Origin: Roseovarius sp. 217
Lineage (GTDB): Bacteria > Pseudomonadota > Alphaproteobacteria > Rhodobacterales > Rhodobacteraceae
Reading direction: 5' to 3'
DNA: 64,000 bases
Assembly (NCBI RefSeq): GCF_000152845.1
Contig: NZ_CH902584.1
Coordinates: 1,392,933-1,456,932 of the forward strand
In this document: positions 54,540-63,164 of the stretch, piece by piece
Layout: each line of letters starts with the position of its first letter
Numbering within the stretch: the stretch's first letter is position 1
Program-made: the position numbers and the translations under genes
Notes under the pieces: generated by a model
Told to the model about the DNA's origin: nothing
What the model saw: the letters and a program-made list of their open reading frames with translations, nothing else
Database searches by the model: none

Positions 54540-54620
54540 AAAAGCTCGTCATGCTTGTAATCGGGTCACTTTGAGACGACAGACCGTATTTTTAGCTAAG
54601 ATTGTTTTGGAAAAGCTCGT
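54540..54620 (+). repeat. Direct repeat in the regA-glycosyltransferase gap
   Basis: AAAAGCTCGT occurs at 54540-54549 and again at 54611-54620, start to start 71 bases. The 150-base gap is locally AT-rich and otherwise holds no gene I can support. It may be a control region for the cluster that follows. Confidence 0.35.
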
Positions 54621-54676
54621 ATTAATCCTGAGGGACTAATGTTGAGAAATTCAGAGCGGGCAGCAGGGCATAATCT

Positions 54677-55687
54677 TTGGGGGCATGGCAGTCATATCGG
54701 ATGCGGTTGCGACGCAAGCGTGCGAAAATTCGTGCGTTCCGCAAGCATTTCTCACTGACTCCGGTCATCAACCGCACCGAACGGATCAAGCCGGGCGATG
54801 TCCTTCTGTTCTCGACGATGCGCGATGAGCATATCCGCCTGCCCTATTTTCTGCGCTATTACAGAGAGTTGGGGATTTCGCATTTCCTGATCGTGGACAA
54901 TGGCAGCACCGATGGCGGCGCAGAATATCTTGCGGCCCAAGAGGACGTATCGCTCTGGTCCACGAAATCGAGCTACAAGCGGTCGCGATTTGGCGTGGAT
55001 TGGCTCAACTGGCTTCAGGGTAAATATGGCCACGGCCATTGGACTCTGGTGATCGATCCCGACGAGTTCTTTATTTATCCTTTCTGCGACACGCGGCCCA
55101 TTCGCGCGCTGACCGACTGGCTGGATACCTCTCAGGTGAAATCCTTTGGCGCGATGCTGCTCGATATGTATCCCAAAGGGCGGATTGACGCCGTGCCGTA
55201 TCAGCCGGGTCAAAACCCGATGGAGATTGCCGCGTGGTTTGATCCCGGTAATTACATCGTTGAAAAAAACAAGTTTTACGGCAACCTCTGGATTCAGGGC
55301 GGACCACGGGCGCGGGTATTTTTCCCGGATAATCCCAAGAAGGCGCCGGCGCTCAACAAGACACCGTTGGTCAAATGGGACAGGCGCTATGCCTATGAAA
55401 GCTCGACCCACATGATCCTGCCGCGCGGTCTGAACCTGACCTATGACGAATGGGGCGGGGAAAAGGCAAGCGGCATTCTGCTGCATGCCAAGTTCCTCGA
55501 CACCTTTACCGTCAAGGCCGCCGAGGAGCTGACGCGCCGCCAACATTACTCGGGCAGTGTCGAATACAAAGCCTATGCCGAGATTGTGAAGGATAATCCC
55601 GAACTTTGGTGTAAATGGTCGGAAAAATATATAAACTGGCGGCAATTAGAAATTCTCGGGCTCATGTCCAAAGGAAATTGGGCATGA
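54677..55687 (+). CDS. Family 2 type glycosyltransferase (Glyco_tranf_2_4 class)
   Basis: 336 residues. After a basic N-terminus it shows the GT-A block GDVLLFSTMRDEHIRLPYFL, LIVDNGSTDGGAEYL and the metal-binding VIDPDEFFIYP, the pattern of PF13704-like transferases found in Roseobacters. The TTG at 54677 gives a family-like start (MGAWQSYRMRLRRKRAK); ATG at 54701 is the alternative. It heads the three-gene run with GT14 and sulfotransferase genes, with gaps of 19 and 6 bases. The acceptor is unknown. Confidence 0.84.
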   Translation: MGAWQSYRMRLRRKRAKIRAFRKHFSLTPVINRTERIKPGDVLLFSTMRDEHIRLPYFLRYYRELGISHFLIVDNGSTDGGAEYLAAQEDVSLWSTKSSYKRSRFGVDWLNWLQGKYGHGHWTLVIDPDEFFIYPFCDTRPIRALTDWLDTSQVKSFGAMLLDMYPKGRIDAVPYQPGQNPMEIAAWFDPGNYIVEKNKFYGNLWIQGGPRARVFFPDNPKKAPALNKTPLVKWDRRYAYESSTHMILPRGLNLTYDEWGGEKASGILLHAKFLDTFTVKAAEELTRRQHYSGSVEYKAYAEIVKDNPELWCKWSEKYINWRQLEILGLMSKGNWA

Positions 55688-55706
55688 GCACAGGGGCAGT
55701 GACTCG

Positions 55707-57407
55707 ATGAGCGTAGGCATCATCATGCTGGTTCACACGGCCTTTGGTCGCGCCGAACAGGTGGCGCGCCATTGGGCGGCGTCGGGCTGTCCGCTGGTGA
55801 TCCATGTCGACAAGGCGGTGCCGCGCAAGAGCTACAATGCCTTTGTGCAGGCGCTTTCGGATATGACCGATGTGCGCTTTGCCCCACGCCATCGCTGTGA
55901 ATGGGGCACTTGGGGTCTTGTCGCCGCAACGCAGGGGGCTGCGGAAATCATGCTGCGTGATTTCAAGGATGTGCGGCATGTCTATCTTGCCTCCGGGTCT
56001 TGCCTGCCCTTGCGCCCGGTGCAAGAACTGATCGACTACCTCGCGAAACGGCCCCATACCGATTTCATCGAGAGCGCCACGACGGCGGATGTGCCCTGGA
56101 CCATCGGGGGATTGGATCAGGAGCGATTCACGCTGCGCTTTCCCTTCTCATGGCGCAAGAACCGGTATCTCTTTGACAAATACGTGGCGCTGCAACGGTT
56201 GGTGCGGTTCAAGCGGCGCATCCCCAACGGCATCGTGCCGCATATGGGCAGCCAGTGGTGGTGTCTGACGCGTCAGACGCTATCGGCGATTCTGGAGGAC
56301 CCGGACCGGCGGGGTTACGACCGCTATTTCTCCAAGGTGTGGATTCCCGACGAGAGCTATTTTCAGACCCTCGCGCGGCAATATTCCCGCCAGATCGAAA
56401 GCAGGTCGCTCACGCTGTCCAAGTTCGATTATCAGGGCAAGCCGCATATTTTCTACGACGATCACCTGCAACTCTTGCGGCGCTCCGACTGTTTTGTCGC
56501 GCGCAAGATCTGGCCCTTTGCCGACCGCCTCTACGAGGCATTCCTGACCGATCAGGCCAGTGCGATGAAGCGGACAGAACCCAATCCCGGCAAGATCGAC
56601 CGTATTTTTGCCAAGGCCGTCGATCGGCGCACGCGCGGACGTCCCGGCCTGTATATGCAGAGCCGGTTTCCGGTAGAGGGGCGCGAAAATGGGCTGACCT
56701 GCGCGCCCTATTCGGTGTTCGAGGGCTTTAGCGATCTCTTTGAGAATTTCCAGCCGTGGTTGGCGCGGATGACGGGCATGCGGGTGCATGGCCATCTCTT
56801 TGCTCCTGAACGGGCCGAGTTTTCGGATGGTCAGACGGTGATGAACGGCGCGCTTTCGGACAGTGCGGCGCTGCGCGATTACAATCCGCGCGCCTTTCTG
56901 GCGAGCCTGATCTGGAACACGCGCGGCGAGCGGCAATGCTTTCAGCTTGGACCGCGCGATGTCTTTGAGGATATCGAGTGGCACATTGCGCGCGATCCGA
57001 ATGCGCAGGTTTCGGTGATCTCAGGCGCTTGGGCGGTGCCACTGTTCAAATCCAACGCCAACTTCTCGGATATTCGGCGTGAGGCCGCGGTGCTGCAAAG
57101 GATCGAGAGCAAGCATCTGGAGGTGTTGCGTTCGCAATGGATCAAGGCGCGGGTGCGGATCTGGACCATGGCCGATTTCATCGAGGCCCCGATGGAGCCG
57201 TTGCAGACCATAATTGACGAGATCGGGCAGCAGAACCTGCGCGGTTTGGCCGAGGTCCCGCGCATGGCGGATCTGACCGGCTTTGGCCAATTCCTGCAAA
57301 ACCTCAAGAATCAGGGCATGCATCCCTATGTGATGGGGGATTTCCCGGTCGAACAGGGGTTGATCGAACCACAGAGCAATCCCCGCAAACCCTATCTTGT
57401 GCGATAA
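55707..57407 (+). CDS. GT14-type (core-2/I-branching-like) beta-1,6-N-acetylglucosaminyltransferase with DUF5927-type C-terminus
   Basis: 566 residues. The GT14 domain (about 1-280) shows GIIMLVHTAFGRAEQVARHW, EWGTWGLVAATQGAAEIML, HVYLASGSCLPLRPV and WIPDESYFQTL. A C-terminal region of about 280 residues (PYSVFEGFSDLFENFQPWLA, GERQCFQLGPRDVFEDIEWH) matches proteins in this family that carry an extra domain. It likely adds or branches amino-sugars on a surface polysaccharide. It is tightly packed between its two neighbours. Confidence 0.85.
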   Translation: MSVGIIMLVHTAFGRAEQVARHWAASGCPLVIHVDKAVPRKSYNAFVQALSDMTDVRFAPRHRCEWGTWGLVAATQGAAEIMLRDFKDVRHVYLASGSCLPLRPVQELIDYLAKRPHTDFIESATTADVPWTIGGLDQERFTLRFPFSWRKNRYLFDKYVALQRLVRFKRRIPNGIVPHMGSQWWCLTRQTLSAILEDPDRRGYDRYFSKVWIPDESYFQTLARQYSRQIESRSLTLSKFDYQGKPHIFYDDHLQLLRRSDCFVARKIWPFADRLYEAFLTDQASAMKRTEPNPGKIDRIFAKAVDRRTRGRPGLYMQSRFPVEGRENGLTCAPYSVFEGFSDLFENFQPWLARMTGMRVHGHLFAPERAEFSDGQTVMNGALSDSAALRDYNPRAFLASLIWNTRGERQCFQLGPRDVFEDIEWHIARDPNAQVSVISGAWAVPLFKSNANFSDIRREAAVLQRIESKHLEVLRSQWIKARVRIWTMADFIEAPMEPLQTIIDEIGQQNLRGLAEVPRMADLTGFGQFLQNLKNQGMHPYVMGDFPVEQGLIEPQSNPRKPYLVR

Positions 57408-57413
57408 GGTCGA

Positions 57414-58841
57414 ATGACAGCCATTTTTGATTATTTCGTGGTGTTCGCAGAGATGCGCACCGGGTCTAATTTTCTGGAAACCAACCTCAATGCCTTTGAC
57501 GGCGTCGAATGCCATGGTGAGGCGTTCAACCCGCATTTCATCGGCTATCCCAACAAGACCGAGTTGCTGGGTCTGACACAGGCTGAGCGCGACGAGGTGC
57601 CAGAACGCTTGATCGGCGCGATCAAAGGGCAGTCGCAGGGGATTGGCGGGTTTCGCTACTTCCATGATCACGACCCGCGCATTCTGGACCTGATGCTGGA
57701 CAATCCGCGCTGCGCCAAGATCATCCTGACGCGTAACCCGGTCGAGAGCTATGTGTCGTGGAAAATCGCGCAGGCAACCGGGCAATGGAAACTGACCAAC
57801 GTCAAGCGCCGCCGTGACAGCAAAATCACCTTTGATCCGGCCGAATTCGAGCTGCATGTCGGACGGTTGCAGGCGTTTCAGGTGTTCTTGCTGAACCGCC
57901 TGCAAGCGGCCGGGCAGGCAGGGTTTTACCTTGCCTATGAGGATTTGCAGAGCCTTGAGGTGATGAACGGTCTGGCGCGCTATCTGGGATGCACGGCGCG
58001 GCTGGAGGCGCTGGATGCCTCGCTCAAGAAGCAGAACCCGGAGCCGCTGGAAAGCAAGGTCGAGAATTTCGCAGAGATGGAGCGGGCGCTGGCGGGCCTC
58101 GATCAGTTCAACCTCACGCGCACCCCCAATTTTGAGCCACGGCGCGGGGCGGCGGTGCCCGGTTTCGTGAGCGGCGCGCGTGCGCCTCTGCTCTATATGC
58201 CGGTGCGCTCTGGTCCCGAGGCCGAGGTGCGCGCGTGGCTGGCAGCCCTCGACACTGTGCCGGTCGAGACGCTGCCCACAAAGCTCAATCAAAAGGCGCT
58301 GCGGCAATGGATGCGGCGCAAGCCGGGGCATCGGCGCTTTACCGTGCTGCGTCACCCGGTGGCGCGGGCGCATGCCGCCTTTTGCGACAAGATCCTGATC
58401 AAGGGGCCGGGATGCTATCGCGACATTCGCCGTACGTTGCGCAATTTTCACAAGCTGCCGATCCCCCAAGGGGAGTTGGACGAGAGTTATGATCGCGTGG
58501 CGCACCGGCAGGCATTTGCCGCCTTTCTACAATTTCTCAAGGCCAATCTGGCGGGGCAAACCGGTATAAGGGTGGATGCGCATTGGGCGACGCAGGCCTC
58601 CGTGCTGGAAGGGCTGGCCGAATTCGCCCTGCCCGACATGGTGGTGCGCGAGGCGGAAATGGCGGGCTATCTGGCGGCCTTGGCGCGGCAGGTGGGCTAC
58701 CCCAAGCCGCCCGCGCCGCCCGCTGTTCAGGACACTGGGCCGTTTTCTCTGGCCGAGATTTACGATGCCGAGATCGAGACGCTAACGCGCGAAGCCTATT
58801 TGCGCGACTATATGACCTTTGGTTTCGACGATTGGGCGTGA
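57414..58841 (+). CDS. Sulfotransferase, NodH-like, apparently two sulfotransferase-type halves
   Basis: 475 residues. The first half has PAPS-binding motifs: FAEMRTGSNFLETNLNAFDG (5'-phosphosulfate loop) and AKIILTRNPVESYVSWK (3'-phosphate loop). The second half (about 240-475) has a further 3'-loop-like FTVLRHPVARAHAAFCDKI and RVDAHWATQASVLEGL, resembling carbohydrate sulfotransferases, but I cannot find a clear 5' loop there. NodH-type enzymes sulfate a sugar. It follows the GT14 gene by six bases, so a sulfated glycan is a reasonable inference. Confidence 0.85.
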   Translation: MTAIFDYFVVFAEMRTGSNFLETNLNAFDGVECHGEAFNPHFIGYPNKTELLGLTQAERDEVPERLIGAIKGQSQGIGGFRYFHDHDPRILDLMLDNPRCAKIILTRNPVESYVSWKIAQATGQWKLTNVKRRRDSKITFDPAEFELHVGRLQAFQVFLLNRLQAAGQAGFYLAYEDLQSLEVMNGLARYLGCTARLEALDASLKKQNPEPLESKVENFAEMERALAGLDQFNLTRTPNFEPRRGAAVPGFVSGARAPLLYMPVRSGPEAEVRAWLAALDTVPVETLPTKLNQKALRQWMRRKPGHRRFTVLRHPVARAHAAFCDKILIKGPGCYRDIRRTLRNFHKLPIPQGELDESYDRVAHRQAFAAFLQFLKANLAGQTGIRVDAHWATQASVLEGLAEFALPDMVVREAEMAGYLAALARQVGYPKPPAPPAVQDTGPFSLAEIYDAEIETLTREAYLRDYMTFGFDDWA

Positions 58842-58939
58842 TTCCACCGGACCTCACGCAAGGGTGACGCGGGCGCTCTGTGCAGGAGAGGCTGAATATG
58901 GGAGGGTTGGGGGCAACCTTTCGCTGACCGGAGCCTTTG

Positions 58940-59782
58940 ATGCGCCTCGTCTCTGTTCTTGCCCTCTGTCTGGGCCTCACCGGGCCGCTGGCCGCCGCGC
59001 CGCTCTGTGGCGATCCTGACACGCCCTGCGAGACAGCGACGGGCAGCTATCACATTGCCCTGCCCGAGGGGCCGGGGCCGCATCCGGTGCTGGTGTTTCT
59101 GCACGGGCATGGCGGGCGTGGTGGCCCTATGGTCGAAGGTGCGACGGCACGGGATGCGACCGCGCGCGGGTATGCGTATATTGCACCCAATGGCCTAATC
59201 CGACCGGCGCGCACGCGCCCAAGCTGGAATTTCCACCCGGATTTTCCGGGACAGAGGGATGAGGCGGCGTTTCTGCAAGAGGTGATGCAGGATGCCGCTC
59301 TGCGGTTCGACATCGACCCCAAGCGCAGCCTCTTGGCGGGGTTCTCTATCGGCGGGTCGCTGGCCAGCTATATCGCCTGCGCCACGCCCAAGGCGTTCAG
59401 CGCCTATGCGCCGGTATCCGGCAGCTTTTGGCGGCCACATCCGACGGGCTGCGCCGGGCCTGTGCGTCTCTTGCATGCGCATGGCTGGCGCGACGAGGTG
59501 GTGCCGCTCGAAGGGCGGGTGATCCGGCAGGTCATGGGGCGCGATTTCGCACAAGGCGACGTGTTTCACGCCATGGGCCTCTGGCGCGCGGCCAATGGCT
59601 GTGAGAATCATCGCGCGGATCGGTTCGAGACAACGGGAAACTACTGGCGGCGTATCTGGACCCGCTGCACCCCCGGCGCGGCGCTGGAATTCGCGCTGTT
59701 TGACGGGGGGCACACGGTGCCGAAAGGCTGGAGCACGCTGGCGCTCGACTGGTTCGAGACGCTGGACGGGCCGGGCCAGTAA
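58940..59782 (+). CDS. Secreted alpha/beta-hydrolase esterase (PHB depolymerase-like)
   Basis: 280 residues. Signal peptide (LVSVLALCLGLTGPLAAAPL). The fold begins HPVLVFLHGHGGRGGPM (oxyanion region). The nucleophile motif is LLAGFSIGGSLASYIACATP, the acid lies in HAHGWRDEVVPLEGRV and the His in LFDGGHTVPKGWS. It resembles feruloyl esterases and polyhydroxybutyrate depolymerase family proteins (LpqC class). ATG at 58940 follows a TTG alternative. Convergent with opgH. Confidence 0.85.
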   Translation: MRLVSVLALCLGLTGPLAAAPLCGDPDTPCETATGSYHIALPEGPGPHPVLVFLHGHGGRGGPMVEGATARDATARGYAYIAPNGLIRPARTRPSWNFHPDFPGQRDEAAFLQEVMQDAALRFDIDPKRSLLAGFSIGGSLASYIACATPKAFSAYAPVSGSFWRPHPTGCAGPVRLLHAHGWRDEVVPLEGRVIRQVMGRDFAQGDVFHAMGLWRAANGCENHRADRFETTGNYWRRIWTRCTPGAALEFALFDGGHTVPKGWSTLALDWFETLDGPGQ

Positions 59783-59787
59783 TCCGC

Positions 59788-61683
59788 TTACTCAGCGGCG
59801 ATCGGTGGGCTCTCAGGATAGCGGAACATCATCCGGTGATTGCGCGCCAGTTGCAGGATCGGCGGAGTATCGACCATCTCCGGCGTGGCCATCACTGTGG
59901 ACAGGCCGCGCCGCTGGTCCATCCGCAAACCGGACATCATCGACAGAGGCACTGCGCCAATCAGGCTGATCGCAATCGGCAAGAGCCAGAGCGACACCAC
60001 GCCCGCCGCCATCCCAAAGGTCAAGAGCGCCCCACTGACGGCTTCCAGCGCGTGAAACTTGAGCACGGTGCGGGCGCTGTAATCGCCGCCCTTGCGCGCC
60101 TGTGGCGACCACGTCGGGCGAATGCCAATAACGGTCCGCAGCACGGCAACCACCTGTTGCACCATCATGATCGGGGCAAACAGGATCGACAGCAGGACTT
60201 CGACCAGCAGCGAAATGGTGAACCGGGCCCCCCCGCCGAATTGTGTCATATGCCGATCCGTCATGCCGATCATCAGCGCGCCCAGCATCTTGGGGGCCAG
60301 CAGCATGCCATACATGAAGAGCAGGATCAGAACCGAACTGACCCGGCTCAATTCCGGCCAGACCGGGTAGAGCGGATTCTCCATGGAGAAGTAGCTGATG
60401 ACGCTGTCTTGCCCATTGCCCAGAATGGCCCAAATCACCAGAAGTCCGAACCATGTGGGCGACAGGAGGTAGCTCATCGCGCCGTGAAACAGGTGAAACC
60501 GCGAGACAGGGTGCAGGCCGCGTGTTGCCAGCAGGCTGAGGTGTTGCAGGTTGCCATGGCACCAGCGGCGGTCACGCAGCGCATAGTCTATCAGGGTGGC
60601 GGGCGGTTCTTCATAGCTGCCGGGAATGGTGGGGATGAAGCGCACCGCCCAACCGGCGCGGCGCAAGAGCCCGGCCTCGACGAAATCGTGGCTGAGGATC
60701 AGCCCGCCCTTGCCCCGCAGCGATGGCATGCGCGGCAAGCCCGCGCAATCGGCAAAGGCGCGGGTGCGCAGGATGGCGTTGTGACCCCAGTAGTTGCCCT
60801 CGGAGCCGGTCCAGCCCGCCAGCCCCTCGGACAGAAGCGTACCATAGACCGAGGCCGAGAATTGCTGCATCCGGCCAAAGAGCGTGTCAGAGCCCACCAC
60901 CAGCGGTGCCGATTGAATGAGGCCTGCCGTGGGATCAAGCGACATCTCATCCGAGAGGGCAATCACCGCCTCGGGGCTCATGAGGCTGTCAGCGTCGAGA
61001 ACGAGCATCGCCTCATAGGCGCCGCCCCAGTTTTCCAGCCATTGCGCGATATTGCCGACCTTGCGTTCGGTGTTCTGCACCCGCCTGCGATACCACACGG
61101 GCGCATCGGGCGGCATGGTGGCCCGCAGCGTGGCATAGGCGCGTTGCTCGGCCATGGCGATTTCCGTGTCCTGCGTATCCGACAGGATGAAAAGCTCGAA
61201 CCGATGCGCGCTGCGCGCGACGCGCAGGGCGCTCATCATGGCGCTGGCATTGCCAAAGACCTCGGCCGTGTCCTCGTTATAGATCGGCACGAGGAGGGCA
61301 ACGTTCAACGGCGCAGGGGCGGCCTGCGCGCGGGCGCGTTGCTGTTTGAGGTGAACGGCAAGGCCAAGCGTGGCCGTGCCCATAGCCAGCGCAATCCAGA
61401 AAAACGTAACCATCACAAAGGCCAGCAGCACCCATTCCAGCCACCAGATGCCATTGGTCGACAACCAGTCCCCAAAGGCCCAGGCCAGGGCCCCTGTGGT
61501 CAGTACCGCAGGAAGAAAGGCCGCCGCGCGGCGCCATTGAAACACGGCCGATGGTTGCCATTTCGGCGCGTTGGGATCGCGATAGACACGGCTGAAGCTC
61601 TGGACCGGATGGTCCAGAGGGGCAGGCGCGGGCATCAGCCCGGTGCCGGGAAAGGGCGTCAGACGGTCCATCGGTAGAGCCAT
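59788..61683 (-). CDS. opgH: Osmoregulated periplasmic glucan glucosyltransferase OpgH (MdoH)
   Basis: 631 residues. It is a GT2 membrane enzyme with several helices and cytoplasmic motifs: LLVPIYNEDTAEVFGNASAM, MLVLDADSLMSPEAVIALSD, SEGNYWGHNAILRTRAFADC and the QxxRW-type DRRWCHGNLQHL. It polymerises glucose from UDP-glucose into the glucan backbone. It starts inside the last codons of opgG, so the two are coupled. Both M1 at 61683 and M5 are possible starts. Confidence 0.95.
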   Translation of the reverse strand: MALPMDRLTPFPGTGLMPAPAPLDHPVQSFSRVYRDPNAPKWQPSAVFQWRRAAAFLPAVLTTGALAWAFGDWLSTNGIWWLEWVLLAFVMVTFFWIALAMGTATLGLAVHLKQQRARAQAAPAPLNVALLVPIYNEDTAEVFGNASAMMSALRVARSAHRFELFILSDTQDTEIAMAEQRAYATLRATMPPDAPVWYRRRVQNTERKVGNIAQWLENWGGAYEAMLVLDADSLMSPEAVIALSDEMSLDPTAGLIQSAPLVVGSDTLFGRMQQFSASVYGTLLSEGLAGWTGSEGNYWGHNAILRTRAFADCAGLPRMPSLRGKGGLILSHDFVEAGLLRRAGWAVRFIPTIPGSYEEPPATLIDYALRDRRWCHGNLQHLSLLATRGLHPVSRFHLFHGAMSYLLSPTWFGLLVIWAILGNGQDSVISYFSMENPLYPVWPELSRVSSVLILLFMYGMLLAPKMLGALMIGMTDRHMTQFGGGARFTISLLVEVLLSILFAPIMMVQQVVAVLRTVIGIRPTWSPQARKGGDYSARTVLKFHALEAVSGALLTFGMAAGVVSLWLLPIAISLIGAVPLSMMSGLRMDQRRGLSTVMATPEMVDTPPILQLARNHRMMFRYPESPPIAAE

Positions 61684-63164
61684 ACTTCGGACACAGCTTG
61701 TCCTTGGTGATAGAGTTGTGCGCGCAATTCGGCTGCCGTCACATCGGCAGGGTCAAAGGAGAACACCAGACGCGGGCCGTCAGTATCGGGGTTGCGCTGG
61801 ATTTGCGGCACCGAGGGTTCAAAGGTGTTGGCCCGCACATAGGGGACCAGATCCTGGTAATCCTCGGGCAAGGCGGGATGTGGCGCGAAGTCGATGACAA
61901 CGAGTTTGTGATCATTCTGCGCAAAGCCCTTGCCCAGACGCGTGTTGAGCACCTGCGTCACCGGCTTGCTTGACTCGATCTGGTCGGTCCACGTCATGCG
62001 ATAAGAGAACGCGTGCTCGGAGCCCTCTGCCAGTGGTGTGCGCGGCTTCCAGTAGGCGACGATATTGTCGTAGATTTCCTTGTCGGTGGGAATCTCGACC
62101 AAAGTGATCGCGCCCTGACCCCAGTCTTCGCCCGGCGTAATCCAGAGACTCGGGCGGTCCTGATAGTGCGCCTCGAGATCCTCGAAGTTGGAAAAGGCCC
62201 GCTCGCGCTGTGCCAGACCAAAGCCCTTGGGGTTTTCATCCGCAAAGCTGGAAATCTGGATGAAGGTCGGGTTGGCCAGAGGCCGCCAGATCAGCTCGCC
62301 GTTGCCGTTGAGGATGCTCAGCCCGTCGCTGTCATGCACGGCGGGACGGAAATCGTCAAAGCGGCCACGGTTCGTCTCGTCGAAATAGAACATTGAAGTG
62401 AGCGGCGCGATGCCGACATTCGCCAACTCGGTGCGCGGCCAGAGCGTGCAACGGACATCGACCTCTGTGGTGGTGCCATTGGGCCGCAGGGTGAAATGGT
62501 AGATGCCGGTAACAGAGGGGCTCTCCAGCAAGGCGTGCACCTTGTGTTCGGAGACGCCCGGTGCCGGTTTTTCAATCCAGAAACGGGTGAAATCCGGGAA
62601 CTCTTCACCATCCGGTGAGGCGGTGTTGAGCGCCAGACCGCGTGCCGAGAGGCCATAGGCGAGATCGCGAGCGATGACGCGGAAATAGCTGGCCCCTTGG
62701 AACACAGCGTATTCCTGAAAAAAGCCGGGCTTTGCAATCTCTGCACGCAGACGGATACCGGAATAGCCCAATGCCTCATCCACCGGCAGATCGGGCACGA
62801 TTTCATGCAGGTCATAGAGCCCGAAATCGAACGGCATTCTGTGCGCGATGCCATTCTCGACCATGTTGACCTCGACCGCATGCGGAAAATAGAGGCCCGG
62901 CGGAAACATGTCGAATTCGAGCGTGGTGTCAGTCCCGGCCCAGATCGCCTTGTCGGTGTTGTAGCGAATGCCGCGATACTGATCATAGGTTAGATCACGC
63001 CATGCGTCGGGTACGAAGGGACGCTCGGCATAGGGGTTGGCCGCGATTTGACGGGCCAATTCATGCAGTTCCGACTCGGAAAAGGCGGTGCCAACCGAAG
63101 CACGGGCCATGCCCGGCCAGATCGCGAGGGCGGCGAGAGATTTGAGAACATCGCGGCGGATCAT
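61659..63164 (-). CDS. opgG: Glucan biosynthesis protein OpgG (MdoG)
   Basis: 501 residues. A twin-arginine-like signal (MIRRDVLKSLAALAIWPGMA) is followed by the OpgG/OpgD beta-sandwich: YDQYRGIRYNTDKAIW, LYDLHEIVPDLPVDEALGYS, FQGASYFRVIARDLAYGLSA and RFWIEKPAPG. It works in the periplasm to add branches or release the glucan. It overlaps opgC at its start (ATGA) and opgH at its end. Confidence 0.95.
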   Translation of the reverse strand: MIRRDVLKSLAALAIWPGMARASVGTAFSESELHELARQIAANPYAERPFVPDAWRDLTYDQYRGIRYNTDKAIWAGTDTTLEFDMFPPGLYFPHAVEVNMVENGIAHRMPFDFGLYDLHEIVPDLPVDEALGYSGIRLRAEIAKPGFFQEYAVFQGASYFRVIARDLAYGLSARGLALNTASPDGEEFPDFTRFWIEKPAPGVSEHKVHALLESPSVTGIYHFTLRPNGTTTEVDVRCTLWPRTELANVGIAPLTSMFYFDETNRGRFDDFRPAVHDSDGLSILNGNGELIWRPLANPTFIQISSFADENPKGFGLAQRERAFSNFEDLEAHYQDRPSLWITPGEDWGQGAITLVEIPTDKEIYDNIVAYWKPRTPLAEGSEHAFSYRMTWTDQIESSKPVTQVLNTRLGKGFAQNDHKLVVIDFAPHPALPEDYQDLVPYVRANTFEPSVPQIQRNPDTDGPRLVFSFDPADVTAAELRAQLYHQGQAVSEVWLYRWTV

